DNA of 64,000 nucleotides from Papaver somniferum (lineage: Eukaryota > Streptophyta > Magnoliopsida > Ranunculales > Papaveraceae), in assembly GCF_003573695.1 (NCBI RefSeq), contig NC_039362.1:174911690-174975689 (forward strand). Direction: 5' to 3'. Both the position numbers and the translations under genes were made by a program. This document shows positions 1 through 11,130 of this stretch, piece after piece. Positions within the stretch are counted from its first letter, which is position 1; each line of letters starts with the position of its first letter. The notes beneath the pieces were generated by a model. It ran no database searches. It was not told where the DNA came from and saw only the letters and a program-made list of their open reading frames with translations.

Positions 1-1
1 C

Positions 2-2664
2 TGCTACGTCCCCAATCCCTTGGAGAAGGAATGGAACACTCCTGAAAATTTCAATAACTCCTTCGGTGATTACGTCAATAGCAGGAATCGCAAGCCGTGG
101 AGTGTCAGCCTTCGGAATCTTCCTGCTCCTCGAGGCGAGATTCGTCTGTTAAATGAGGTCAGTGATGCCAAGCTGAAGTATGTTCCTGGCACGGAGGCCT
201 CCAATCGTCGGAAACTCTTCCCCGCGCGAGAAAGGATCAAGCGCGATCATGACTACGAGTGGCACGCCACTGTCATTGAGATAGTAGGTCCGTGGGCTTA
301 CGGTTGGATTCCCGGTTCCCGCGGATGGCGGCCAACCGAGAATAGTAAGCCGCGCGAATCTCCTCCCGCTCGCTATGGAGATTTCTGCCCCTGGCGTCTG
401 AACTTTGCGGGCATGAATTTTCCTTATGCCCTTGATGTCGTAGAGGGAGACGAGGAGGATGGTTCCGGTGCTATACTCCCATCGAAGAATATCTCAGCTG
501 CTCAGGTACGCAGATTCTAGTTGTGTTTCGTTTTTATAACTTCCATCGGACGGGAAGAATAATTCCTTTGTGGTGTCGGTTTTAGGTATTGAAGAAGAAA
601 AAGATTAGGCCGAAGCAGTCTTCTACTATGGTGGTGGGCGAGGTTGAGGCCCAAGAAGAAGTTACTAGTCCTGTGAACGAAGAGTTTGCTGAGGACGAGA
701 TTACAGATGGGGAGGAATGTACTGGTACCTCCCCTATCAATGCCGAAGAAGAGGTCTTCGCTGGTCTCGTCGGTGATGAAGGAAGGAACAAGGGTGTAGT
801 GGCGGATGATGTTGTCATCGAGGATGTTTCCGTCCCTGCTGGTGATGTCATGGATACCCTCCCCACTTCTCAAGAATTTTCTTTCGATCGGATGTATTCC
901 ACGGGGGAGTTCTTTGACGAAGCCCTCGATTTTCCCGAGGACTTCTCTTTACTTTCCCCTAATGACGATTGGGATGTTCTTGGTGGTGATGGTAATGGTG
1001 ATGCTGCTGTAGAAGGTGTTGGTGCGGAGGAGCCTGCTGTGCATGTAGGCGCGGGAGAACATGCCAACGTTCATGCTGAGGGGGTCGAGTCGGTCAAAGG
1101 AAAATCTGTTGTTGACGCGCCCGCCGATAGTCTTCCCCAGTCGCCGATGTCTGAGGGTGAGGATGCCATCATGAGTTGGTTTAAGGAGAAGAATCTTCTG
1201 TTTGTCTCTCATACTGCTCCTGTGGTTGTTGGGGAAAAGGAATCAACCGCGTATACCCGTCGCATGATGGAGATGTCTTCGGAGGCGCAGGTGTCTGAAG
1301 CCTGGGGAAAAAGGTTGACCGTTCCCGAAGCTACCCTCGTGCCGGAGCCTCCTACTTCTGTTGCCGATATGATGGCTATTGCCGACGGGTATCAATATGG
1401 CTTCCCGCAACAGCGTGTGCTGGAGGTAAATTTTCGTACATGCTTGTTCGTGAGAATAGGACGCTTCGGTTGAATAATGTTTTGTCATTTTGATGTGTAG
1501 ATGATGAGGAGCGAGCATTGCAACCACGTGCTATATCGGTTCTTTAAAGCAAAATCTCTGAAGCTCGAGGCTAAGCTTCGTCATCGGGAAAAGGAATTAT
1601 CTGCGGCGGAGGTGGAAATAGAAGAGCTGAAGAAAAGCCTTAAGGAGAAAGAAAAACTGGGTGAAGCAGAGGCCGATCTTCGTTCAGAACTTATTGCAGT
1701 GCGCGCTGAGTTAGAGCAAACTCGTAGCCAAGTTTCCACTTTCACAGGTTTGGTTCTTTTCCCTCGCCGTATGTCGTCATTCTTTTATCTCTTAGTTGTT
1801 CTGTCTGAGTCTCCCCACCCTATGTCCAGTGGGTGGCATCCCCGAGCTGGTATGGCTTCGAAACGAAAGAGCTCGGTAAAGATCTCGTATTAGAGATTTG
1901 GTTGAGAAGATTAAGAGTGAGGCTAGGAAATGGGATGCTCGGGCTGAAGTATGGCGCGCGCGGCATGTTCAGATGGTCGACATGCAAAATCTGTACAACC
2001 ATGATCGTGCTTTATTTAATGGCACACTGCTGTGGACCAGTGATAATCTGCGGGAAGCCCGCGAGCGTACTTCCTTGTTGGAATCTAGGATTCAGCTATT
2101 GGAAGAAGAATTACAGACGGCGCGGTCCATTCCTCTTTCAGGGGTCCAAGATAATATGCTTGGTCTTGCCAGGGAACGAGATGATGCTCGTGCTGAAGTC
2201 TATGCTCTCAGCAATGCTCTTTCCGCGTCTCGTGCCGATGTAGCCCGTCTTGCTGAGTCTGAGAGGAATCTTGAAGTGTGCATGTATAGACTCAGCAAAG
2301 GGGTCTCAGAGATAAATAAAGAGGTCGACCACCTTCGTCATGTGGACTCGATGAAGCAGGTAGAATTAGATGCCTGTCAATTTACTCTCACCAACCTTCA
2401 ACTAGACAATAAGAAATTATCCGCGGAATATGATCATCTTGATGAAGCGCGAGATGCGGTTGTTAATGAATATGAAGAGGCTTCGGCTTGTGTCGAAGGT
2501 ATAATCCCAATTCATCGAGTGTGATCTTGTTTGTTTTCTACGCTAACTCCGTGGTGTTGTCTTTTTCAGGGCTCGAGGAACGCCTTCGCGTCACAAATGA
2601 AGAACTTGAAAAGGCTCAATCTTCCTTAGCACAGCAAGAGGAACAAACCAATCCCTGTTTCTAG
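2..2664 (+). CDS. Antisense additional ORF of element 1: acidic/coiled-coil protein, five exons, 5' partial
   Basis: Five exons join in frame with GT..AG junctions: 2-505, 586-1425, 1501-1747, 1896-2498, 2570-2664, giving about 762 visible residues; the start is off the left edge. The first exon is globular with many W, P and R residues. The second is rich in E, D and V, a likely disordered acidic linker. The third to fifth form long heptad-like E/K/L/R stretches, clearly coiled coil. Introns are 74-148 bp. The architecture (N-terminal domain, acidic linker, coiled coil) matches proteins carried antisense by Tat-type Gypsy elements and often annotated as putative gypsy-type transposon (Transposase_28) proteins. 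It is antisense to the LTR and its stop TAG (2662-2664) lies inside the retroelement primer binding site. No stop interrupts the visible frame. Function unknown. Confidence 0.72.
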
Positions 2665-2669
2665 CGCCA
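2652..2669 (-). other. Primer binding site of element 1
   Basis: The minus strand reads TGGCGCTAGAAACAGGGA, starting 3 nt after the LTR end at 2673. The same 18 nt follow the 5' LTR of the element at 12134 (12603-12620), which supports its role as PBS. The primer tRNA is not identified here. Plus-strand positions 2662-2664 are the TAG stop of the antisense ORF. Confidence 0.8.
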
Positions 2670-2672
2670 AAT

Positions 2673-3517
2673 TGTGGACACACGAACTACGCGGGGTCCG
2701 AATGCCCGCAATCAATTGTTAAAGTCTAAAGAGATTACGATGGTGATACCCTGATGTGGGTTCATTGGCTCAAAACCCACGGGTTTATCATGGCCTCCTC
2801 CAACTTCCCCGTGCGTAGCGATTATGCATGGGGTACAAATATAAAAGGAAAGCAACATATATAAGCAAATGCATGCGGAACTAGATGAATGTAAAGTGCT
2901 GAAATGTAAATAAGACCAAGGTTTACGTGGTTCAGCACTAAGGCCTACATCCACGGGGTTTGTTGTTCTACTATATTATTCACGGTTACACGAATAGTTG
3001 AATGACTTGGGGTTTACATATTTCTCTCCACTATGGGATTCCTTACCTTTGCTATTCTCTCTCTCTCTCTCCTGATGTTTTTTCGATCCCCCTCCCCCTT
3101 TGTGGAGATTGGGTATTTATAAGGTAGGAACGTGGGACCCATCTCTGAAGACCGTTGGAACCTTATCTTCTAGTGTCTTGTGTCCATCACGCAGAGGTCT
3201 GCGTTTCCCCCTCGATCCCGCGGAGGCATCTTCGCTCGTTCCATAGGTCGGTCGACACGTGCACTGAGCAGAGTGTTTAATGCGGGTGGTTGAGGGGTCT
3301 GCTCGTGTCAGACAAGTGTCTTCTGCCCCTGTCAGTCCGTGTCAGCTGACTTTCTCTCCACCGTTGATCTTACCTCCTCTTCTGGGGATAAGATAAAGCA
3401 ACTCCTAGGGGTTTATTTGGTGCTTCGCGACGCATCGTGTTTTGATGTCTTGGCTTGCATGCTTTCCACGTACCTTTCTGTATACACGTGTCCGATAGTG
3501 AGATATATGTGTACACA
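2673..3517 (-). repeat. LTR of element 1 (845 bp)
   Basis: Bounded by TGTGGACA at the PBS side and TGTACACA at the outer side, i.e. TG..CA ends with a short inverted terminal repeat. It contains a TATA box on the minus strand (3114-3121) and a CT-rich microsatellite (about 3055-3072). The outer boundary is inferred from the TG..CA rule, because the partner LTR is outside the window. Confidence 0.65.
3114..3121 (-). promoter_or_regulatory. LTR TATA box, element 1
   Basis: The minus strand reads TATAAATA inside the LTR, about 440 nt upstream of the PBS on that strand. It agrees with transcription of the retroelement towards lower coordinates, against the direction of the spliced ORF. Confidence 0.5.
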
Positions 3518-3759
3518 AAAAGAAAAAATTTGTACTGGATCGGTGAAATAATCCCAACTTGTAGAAATTGCTCGTATTAAAATTAAAATTTGTAATAAAA
3601 ACCCCTACTTAATCAAAAGGGAGACGCACTAATTTGGAAAACTTATCACACTCCACTACTTACTTATTCTTTAATCTTTATATGCCGTCTTTGTACGGTA
3701 ACACCACCAATTGGATTAAGTAAAGAATAAATACTCGCAATAAGTGAAAGGTTAATCAA

Positions 3760-3767
3760 TATAAATA
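3760..3767 (+). promoter_or_regulatory. TATA box of the germin-like gene
   Basis: TATAAATA lies 119 nt upstream of the ATG at 3886, in AT-rich sequence just right of the element 1 LTR. The expected transcript start would fall near 3790, where the duplicated leader begins. Confidence 0.5.
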
Positions 3768-3789
3768 TCTGCATAACCAACGTAATTTT

Positions 3790-3873
3790 CACCAAAACAT
3801 TTGCAATCACACCTCCAAATTTCTCAAAGAACACCAAAACATTTGCAATCACACCTCCAAATTTCTCAAAGAA
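3790..3873 (+). repeat. Perfect 42-bp tandem duplication in the germin-like leader
   Basis: Bases 3790-3831 and 3832-3873 are identical head-to-tail copies. They lie between the TATA box and the start codon, so they probably form most of the 5' untranslated leader. The identity suggests a recent duplication. Confidence 0.9.
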
Positions 3874-3885
3874 ACAAAGAAAGCC

Positions 3886-4569
3886 ATGGCTGCAGCTAAG
3901 TCTAGTATCAAAACTGCAACACCATTCTTCCTAGTTCTTTATTCAACCATGATCCTATTTTTTGCTTTGCCATGTTTTTCTTCTGATCCCGACCCTCTAC
4001 AAGACTTTTGTGTTGCTGACTTGAGCTCCACCACTATTGTGAATGGGTACTCCTGCAAGCCAGCGTCCAAGGTTACGTCAAGTGATTTTTTCTATAGCGG
4101 CTTGATGAATGAAACGAGCACAGCGGATCCCTTTGGGTTTGGAGGGACATTCGGTGATGTTACCACCTTCCCTGGGTTAAACACCCAGGGACTTTCAATA
4201 AGCCGACTCGATCTCGCACCTGGTGGAATTGTTCCACTTCATACACATCCCCGAGCAAGTGAAGCTAATTTTGTCGTGAAAGGGGAAGTACTTTTTGGGT
4301 TTATCACTACTAATAATGTCGTGTACTCAAAGGTTATGAAAGCTGGAGAGTTGAATATCATTCCTAGAGGGCTTGTGCACTTCGCCAAGAACGTTGGACA
4401 GGAGAAGGCCTTCGTACTAGCTATTCTTAATAGCCAGCTGCCCGGATTTTCAATACTTCCTATAAACCTCTTTGCTTCTAGCCCAGCAATTCCTAATGAT
4501 ATTTTAGCTAAGAACTTCCAAGTTGATGAGGCCGTCATCGCTAGCATAAAGTCTAAGTTTGGTAACTAA
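3886..4569 (+). CDS. Germin-like protein, cupin, secreted
   Basis: Encodes 227 residues in one uninterrupted exon, a usual length for germin-like proteins. Residues 1-32 form a signal peptide with a hydrophobic core, followed by the family start DPDPLQDFCVADL. Conserved C42 and C57 can form the N-terminal disulphide. Cupin box 1 has H119, H121 and E126 and box 2 (PRGLVHFAKN) has H165, so all four metal ligands are present. There is an N-glycosylation site at N75-E-T. Germin-like proteins are apoplastic manganese-binding homohexamers; members have oxalate oxidase or superoxide dismutase activity or act as receptors or in defence, and the sequence alone does not say which applies. The ATG at 3886 sits in a good context (GCCATGGC) after a leader with a 42-bp duplication. 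A broken copy lies at 29544-29916. Confidence 0.95.
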   Translation: MAAAKSSIKTATPFFLVLYSTMILFFALPCFSSDPDPLQDFCVADLSSTTIVNGYSCKPASKVTSSDFFYSGLMNETSTADPFGFGGTFGDVTTFPGLNTQGLSISRLDLAPGGIVPLHTHPRASEANFVVKGEVLFGFITTNNVVYSKVMKAGELNIIPRGLVHFAKNVGQEKAFVLAILNSQLPGFSILPINLFASSPAIPNDILAKNFQVDEAVIASIKSKFGN

Positions 4570-4617
4570 CCAAAATACGATGCCGTTCTTAGGAAACTGT
4601 ACCATGGGAAGATGTGA

Positions 4618-4788
4618 GTCTTGTTAGAGAATCTGTGGAATGTTCGAGTAGGTTTCACTCGAAGAGTCAATAATAAAGCAGCCGATGAGCTTGCTAAGTG
4701 TGCTAGGTCTAATCCTTGTAATCAAGAATGGTGGCAAGAACCACCTTCTCTACTGGAATCGTTCCTGTCTATGAGCAGGACTATGTAA
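4618..4788 (+). pseudogene. RNase H-like (RVT_3) C-terminal fragment of a LINE, 3' of the germin-like gene
   Basis: Reading from 4618 to the TAA at 4786-4788 gives a 56-residue tail with the motif NNKAADELAK, typical of the end of the RNase H domain (RVT_3) in plant non-LTR retrotransposons and related host genes. The polymerase and the DEDD core upstream are absent, so this is a fragment. It starts 48 nt after the germin-like stop codon and would be part of its 3' untranslated region. The same fragment follows the second germin-like copy at 29960-30076, so it was there before the duplication. Confidence 0.7.
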
Positions 4789-5004
4789 CTTTCATCTTTG
4801 GTTTTTCAAGAAAACAGCTAAATGTGGTTTTTCCTGGTTAGCAAGTTCGCATAATATTTACGAGAACACCTGAGTCGCTCGCGGAAAAGATTTCGAACTC
4901 GCAGCTCGAGATCAAAAAAGAGCTCGCAGCTATAACAACTGTCGGATGATGACCTCAACAAACCTTAGAGTTAACCACAGTTAGCAACCCGGTTTAACTA
5001 GTAA

Positions 5005-5479
5005 GAGCAACCACAGTGGACGAGAAAAACCATAAATCTGGTCCAGAAAGCAGACACAGTGGGACGGAGTAAAGATTAAAAATTAGAGTATAACTAAATA
5101 TCAGACTATATTTGGTCTGAAATCCGGACCAAAACTATGTTTGGTCGAGCGGAAATTAAAAGTTCGTCTTAGAGTGGGGCGTTGGTATAATAACCGTTTG
5201 GAGTGGGACAGAAATTAAATGTGTGTGCGATGGTGGAGGGAACATATAAAGTCTGTCTATTTAATATAATCCAATATATTAAACCACGGACACTTGTGAC
5301 ACATGTGGTGAATCATCACCAGGCCAACATATAAAGTCCGCCTCACTTGGGCGGACATATAACCTACATTTGACCAAATTTTGGTCATTTCTCATTATTC
5401 TCCACCACGGACTAAACCCAATTTTTTTAGTTTTTTTAGGTTTTTGGTCTTTAGTTTGGTCGCACCATTGCAGTTGCTC
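5005..5479. mobile_element. PIF/Harbinger-type MITE (475 bp)
   Basis: The left end GAGCAACCACAGTGG and the reverse complement of the right end, GAGCAACTGCAATGG, match at 12 of 15 positions. The element is flanked by TAA on both sides (5002-5004, 5480-5482), the 3-bp target duplication of PIF/Harbinger elements. It contains no ORF. The terminus at 60974 (GAGCAACTCCAATGG, also preceded by TAA) differs from the right end by one base, so the larger element there is a candidate relative. Confidence 0.8.
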
Positions 5480-5509
5480 TAAACCACCGTATCTTTCCTA
5501 AATTCCAAA

Positions 5510-6083
5510 TGTTGGAAAACGATTAATAAAAATTGATTTTTAATGGTTTTAATAAAAATAATTTTATTATTTTCTTTTGTGAATGAAAAACTTATTAGTC
5601 CCACATTGTGGAGTTTCCACTTCTTAAATTGTTTATTCCATTATATAAAAAAATTCACTACTTTTGTAAAATCTATGGGAAAGGAGTTGCGCTATATTTT
5701 AGAGGACCCCTAAGAGAAAATATTTTATAGCGTTTCTTAAGAGTTAGCGATTTTCCTTAACGGTTTTTTCGGAGTTGCCAAGCTCAAGTTGAGCATCTAC
5801 TACATATGCTAATAGTAGGTGTAGTAGGGTGTTTTATCCTGGAGATATCCGTCCTATGAGGGCTATAGAATCACTCTTGAGTGTAGCCGGACGCTAATGT
5901 CTTAAGGGCAACGTGTTGAACACGTGACTCACTCTGATTTTCCAAAGTTTTACCTTGTTGTTGTTGTGCAGATATGAGAAGCTCGTTCGTGTCGTCAATC
6001 GATCACTTCCATTATAAAGGAGCTAAGTATCAATAACTTTTGCTTATTTGATTTTTTCTTTATTTTGATTATTGCACCCAACA
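5510..6083 (+). repeat. Copia 5' LTR (574 bp)
   Basis: TGTTGG..CCCAACA, matching 10552-11130 with a few substitutions and short indels. TATATAAA near 5642 is a possible TATA box. Confidence 0.93.
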
Positions 6084-6112
6084 ATCTTAAGACATTAGAG
6101 TTTGTAATAATC

Positions 6113-9100
6113 ATGGATGTTAATTATGGAGTGAAAAACAAAAAACGAATTTTTGGTCAGATGTAGAGTTTCAAATTTATCTCTGAACCTAGAAGGAATT
6201 TAGATGAACCCTTTTGACACAACGTAGTAGACATCCTGTTAGTTACCCACGTAAAATTTCAGAATTTTTGAAGTTGTAAAAGTATTTTTTTGATATTTTA
6301 AAAAGCAGAGAAACGTTTCTGAAAAATTCTGAGGGGCAGAAATTTGTTGTTAACTAAAGTAGTTTTTATGGGGTAACCGTGAGTTTTTATTTTGAAATGA
6401 TGATTCAAACGAAGTTTGTAGATCTAGATGTTATCTTCAAAACTCATATACTATTTTCCGATTCGGAACTAAGGTTTGTGATATGTGGTGTATTAGGTGA
6501 TTGGTAAATTACCGTGTCTGTGGTCAGAGTATAAACGAGGATTGTGACATGAAATTGAAAAGGAACATGGATACCAGGCGCATGTGGATGAACACAAGTC
6601 TTCCAAAGCTGACAAAGGCGAGAACATCAAATACAACTTAAGCGTAGTCTTCATAGGAAATGTATGTTTCGTAAAACTGAATCCCGGCATTACTTTAATT
6701 AAGGGTGATTGTTATGTTTGTAAAATTCCTGACCATACGAAAGTAAAGTGTAGACAACGTAAAACCTTAATAAGTTGAAAGTTAATGCTAATTTAGTTGA
6801 AACAAATTAAAACGATTTCATTGTCATGATGTCGGAATTTATTTTAATAACCAATGTGAGAGACTGGTGGGTGGACTCTGGAGCCACTAAGTATGTTTGT
6901 TGAAACAGAGACCTGTTCACCTCTTATCAGAGGATAAGGGATGTCGAGAAACTCGATATGAGTAACTCATCTGCGACAGAGGTTGCATAAAAGGGAAAGG
7001 TCGAGCATAAGCTAATATATGTAATATTCTCACACTGAATGAAGTTTTCATGTTCCGAGCATATGCAAGAATCTTGTATCTTGTTCTCTTGAAGATGGTA
7101 AAATATTGAAGATCTTAATTAAATGTGGAAAATTTTTTATAACTAATGGCAGTGATTTTTTAGGCAACATTTATAAGACTTAGGGTCTATATAAGCTTAA
7201 AGGAAAATCTGATGAAGTGAACATAGTTGATTCTTATGCTTTATTTTGTGTGTATTTGAATTTTTGCATGGTAGACTTGGAATCTTAAAATTATAAGTCA
7301 ATGCATAAACTTCCTAGCATAGGCTACGTACCCAAATTTAGTTTGGATTTTGAACACAAAAGTGAAATCAATATGCTATAAAATCTTTTAGCACAAATGT
7401 TCAGAGTAATTCTAAGCCCTTAGAATTAATTTAGTTAGGCCTAGTTGACATGAGTTCAACCAAAAAGCACTATGGTAAAATATGTTTTATAACTTTCGTG
7501 GATGATTGTACGAGGTACTATATTGTATACTTTCTTAGGGATAAGGATGATGCCTTAGAAGCCTTAAGATGTATAAACTTGAAGTTGAAAACCGATTAGA
7601 ATCCTTCAACATAACAACTGTATCCTTAAGAAGATGATAATTTCCATGTTGATTAGTTCAGGATTTTCTGCGGCCTTGTGGGGGGAGGCAGTCCTCTTAA
7701 CTAGTATATCCTGAATAGAGTACCCTTTTAAGGATCAGACGAAACTCCATATGATTTATAGAAAGATATACAACCTTCTTATGCATACGTCAAAGTATGG
7801 GGGTGTTTGACTAAGATTGTCATTCCTCTTCCTAAAAGAACTAGATAGAAACCAAAAATGTTGATTGTGTGTTCATATAGGGCATGCTGAGTATACTTCT
7901 ACATATAGATTTTTGGTTGGGTGTTCTGATTTTTCAGACTTTGGTGTGATTTTTCTGACTTTGTTGTGAATATTATTACATAATCTAGGGATGCTGAGTT
8001 CTTTGAACATGTTTATTCTTAAACCTGTACCTCATTAGAGATGTGTTGTTGATCCCCTAGATTTATTTTCAACTAGTCAAATTTACCTTCAAAGGAAGAT
8101 GGAGTAGAGTTGATCCTAGGAGAAGTAAAAGGATTAGAACTGAGACTTGTTATGGACCTGACTTCATAATATGCCTAGCTTAGTATGAGCTCCAGACTCG
8201 TAAATAAGCCATAACATTTACGGAAACCCCATTTTGGTAAGAAACTTCATTTAGTGAAATGGACTCAGTCCATCAAAACCAGACATGGGAGCTTGCTAGT
8301 TTACCTCCAGGGAGTAAGACCATAAGATGTAAATGAGTCTTTAAGAGGAAACGTAGGGTAGATGGAACTGTGGAAAATTATGAGGCTAGGTGGATAGCTA
8401 AAGGCTATAAACTAAAAGAAAGTGTAAATTTGCTTGATTCTTATTCACTTGTGACGAGAATTACTTCCGTTGAGATGCTAATTGCTATTGCTGCCATAAA
8501 GAACTTAGAAATACATCAGATGGATGTTAAGACAGCTTTTCTAAAACCGTGAATTAGACCAACGACTTTGTAGTGAAAGGTTATGAAGACAAAGTTTGTA
8601 AGTTGAACAAATATTTTTATTGTTTATAAAATAAGCACGTAAATAGTGACATGGAAAATTTGATCATGTGATAATGTATAGTGGATTTAATTTAATGAAT
8701 CTGACAAGTATATTTACAAGTAACTTGTTAAGAGGATGCTTGTGTGATTGTATGCTTGTATGTTGATGATATGCTTATACTTGATACAAACATAGATGTG
8801 ATTAATTCCACTAAAAACATGCACTGAATGAGAACGTTGACTTGAAAGACTTAGGCCCTTTTGATGTAATCTTGGGGATGAGGATTAGAAGATAATCTAG
8901 CATTTATAGTCTTAGTAATTCTCATTATGTTGAATTTTATGCTTAAGAGATACAATCAGTGTGATTGTAAGCCTACTTGTACTTCGTACGATTATTCTTG
9001 TAGACTCAAGAAAATTAAGGATAGTGGAGTATCTTAACTTGAATACTATAGAGTTATAGGATGTCTGATGAATTTAATGAACTGTAAGTGTCCATACATT

Positions 9101-9656
9101 GCCTATATTGTGAGTAAGTTAAGTAGATATACTTGTTGTCCAGAGCAAGAGCATTGGGATGCACTTAGTAGAGTATTACGATACCTAAAATACTCTATTA
9201 CCTTTTGTTTGGTTTATGAAAGGTATCTTGCTGTCCTTGAGAGACTTTGTGATGCAAACTGGAGAGTTGACTCAGAGGAGTCTTAAGTCTACGAGTGGAT
9301 ATGTTTTCACTCTAACAGGAAGGTTTGTTTTTGGAAGATTTCCAAACATACGTATATTGCACAATTCATTATGGAATCTGAGAGTATTGCGATAGATAAA
9401 GCACGAGAGGGGGCTGAGTGCCTAAGATGCTTTTTAGAAGACATTCCTCTCTGGAATAGGACTGTGCCAGCTATATCTATATACTGTGTTAGCCAAGCTA
9501 TAATAGCTAAAGCTAAAAATAACTAATCTCAAATGGCGTTATTTCCATTGATTGGATAAAGTCCAAGGAGAATATCGCGCAACCTTTGACGAAAGGTTCA
9601 TCCAAAGAGATTGTTAGAAACACATCGAAGGGGATGGGGCTTAAGCTCATAAATTA
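6113..9656 (+). pseudogene. Copia gag-pol remnant
   Basis: Domains can be followed across shifting frames with many stops. The gag CCHC zinc knuckle CYVCKIPDHTKVKC is near 6714. The protease active site WWVDSGA is at 6865-6885. Integrase is near 7430-7570 (VDDCTRYYIVYFL). Reverse transcriptase is near 8370-8550 (WIAKGYKL, QMDVKTAFL) with its catalytic YVDD at 8759-8770. RNase H runs about 9070-9530, and the family tail (SSKEIVRNTSKGMGLKL) ends by 9656. The ATG at 6113 is the first plausible gag start. No functional polyprotein can be made. 9657-10551 is 3' untranslated sequence with short decayed reading frames. Confidence 0.9.
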
Positions 9657-10551
9657 AACTTGCCATGAAGGATACTCGACCTTGCTGACTGGAGATCCCA
9701 AGATCAAGGTTTCGAAAGAGATAACTAATTTGTGGTGGGTAAAGGAAAACACTATCATAGAATTTCATTCTTTGTCCCTTCCCTATGGTGTAGACGTGAT
9801 AGTGTGACTGCATGTGAAGGATGACTTTTAAGAAGTCTTAATAAGTTCTATGGTTTCCATTTAAGATTGAAGTGGGGTGTAGAAGTAACACTCTTCATGG
9901 AAACTCACCTATCTGAATGAGGAAGTGGGCCGCTTCCTATGAGAATATGAGATTTGATTCTCTAGAGCATTCTGAGAAACAGGATATGTCCAGGGCCAAA
10001 TTGGACAAAACGGCACGAGCTTGGCAGCACCCTTGGAGATATCATCCGTGGTTGTTATCGCGATTTACATCAAATGCTAGCAGTTCAAGACATAGTTCAT
10101 TGTATCTAGCAAGTAATTCTGGTAATATCTCACTAAGCAAAGGTTCAAGACCTCATGGACACCTCTGCCTAAAATAGTATTTCCTGCGCCTTTCATGTGA
10201 TTTTCGTTTTGATGGTTTTGGTATTACTGGAACTTAGGACCTAAGGGTCACTAAGGGTTCACAAGTTCATGCTTTTCACTTTGGTGAAAGGAACCTTTAA
10301 TATCACTTGTGAGGAGATAAAGATGAAATCTCTCTATACTAAGGAACCTTTAGTCTCATTTGCGATCCATAGTATGACCCTGGGGTCAACACACTGTTGT
10401 GTTTGGGAGATGGCGTTGGAATGGCTAGTATGACTTTAACATGCACGATCTGTCTGTCTGTTCACTCAGTTCGGTTCGTGAGATTGGGTTGTTGATTTAC
10501 AAAGATCTATCTGTGTTTGTGTTTTATTGAGTTTTCATTCATGTGGGGGAT

Positions 10552-11130
10552 TGTTGGAAAACGATTAATAAAAATTGATTTTTAATGGTTTTAATAAAAA
10601 TAATAATTTATTGTTTTCTTTTGTGAATGAAAAACTTATTAGTCCCACATTGTGGAGTTTCCACTTCTTAAATTGTTTTATTCCATTATATAAAGAAATT
10701 CACTACTTTTGTAAAATATATGGGAAAGGGGTTGCGCTATATTTTAGAGGGACCCCTAAGGGAAAATATTTTATAGCGTTTCTTAAGAGTTCGCGATTTT
10801 CCTTAACGGTTTTTTTGGAGTTTCCAAGCTCAAGTTGAGCATCTACTACATATGCTAGTAGTAGGTGTAGTAGGGTGTTTTATCCTGGAGATATCCGTCC
10901 TGTGAGGGATATAGCATCACTCTTGAGTGTAACCGGGCGCCAATGTCTTAAGGGCAACGTGTTGAACACGTGACTCACTCTGTTTTTCCAAAGTTTTGCC
11001 TTGTTGTTATTGTGGAGATATGACAAGCTCGTTCGTTTCGTCAATCGATCACTTCCATTATAAAGGAGCTAAGTATCAATAACTTTTGCTTATTTGATTT
11101 TTTTCTTTATTTTGATTATTGCACCCAACA
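10552..11130 (+). repeat. Copia 3' LTR (579 bp)
   Basis: Second LTR copy, preceded by the polypurine tract and followed by the target duplication CCAAA (11131-11135). Confidence 0.93.

Larger units (their letters stand above)
1..3517 (-). mobile_element. Partial LTR retrotransposon, minus strand, 5' LTR side (element 1)
   Basis: Read on the minus strand, an LTR (2673-3517) is followed after 3 nt by a primer binding site (2669-2652), which sets the element's orientation. The 18-nt PBS is identical to that of the Gypsy element at 12134. Everything to the left, up to the window edge, is a spliced ORF on the opposite (plus) strand; I see no minus-strand gag or pol in the visible part. The other LTR and the target duplication lie outside the window. 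By comparison with the element at 12134 this is probably a Ty3/Gypsy, Tat-like element with an antisense additional ORF; that class is an inference. Confidence 0.75.
5510..11130 (+). mobile_element. Complete Ty1/Copia LTR retrotransposon, decayed (5.6 kb)
   Basis: Near-identical LTRs 5510-6083 and 10552-11130 begin TGTTGG and end CCCAACA. The target duplication CCAAA is intact (5505-5509 and 11131-11135). A purine-rich GTGGGGGAT immediately precedes the 3' LTR as polypurine tract. Internal order is gag zinc knuckle, protease, integrase, reverse transcriptase, RNase H, which defines Copia. No open frame longer than about 90 codons survives. High LTR similarity beside a heavily damaged coding region may mean that the element was already defective when it last moved. 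Confidence 0.95.

Noticed and set aside
5601..5660. Independent promoter in the Copia 5' LTR driving a host gene
   Set aside because: The TATATAAA near 5642 is within the LTR and only the decayed Copia body lies downstream.
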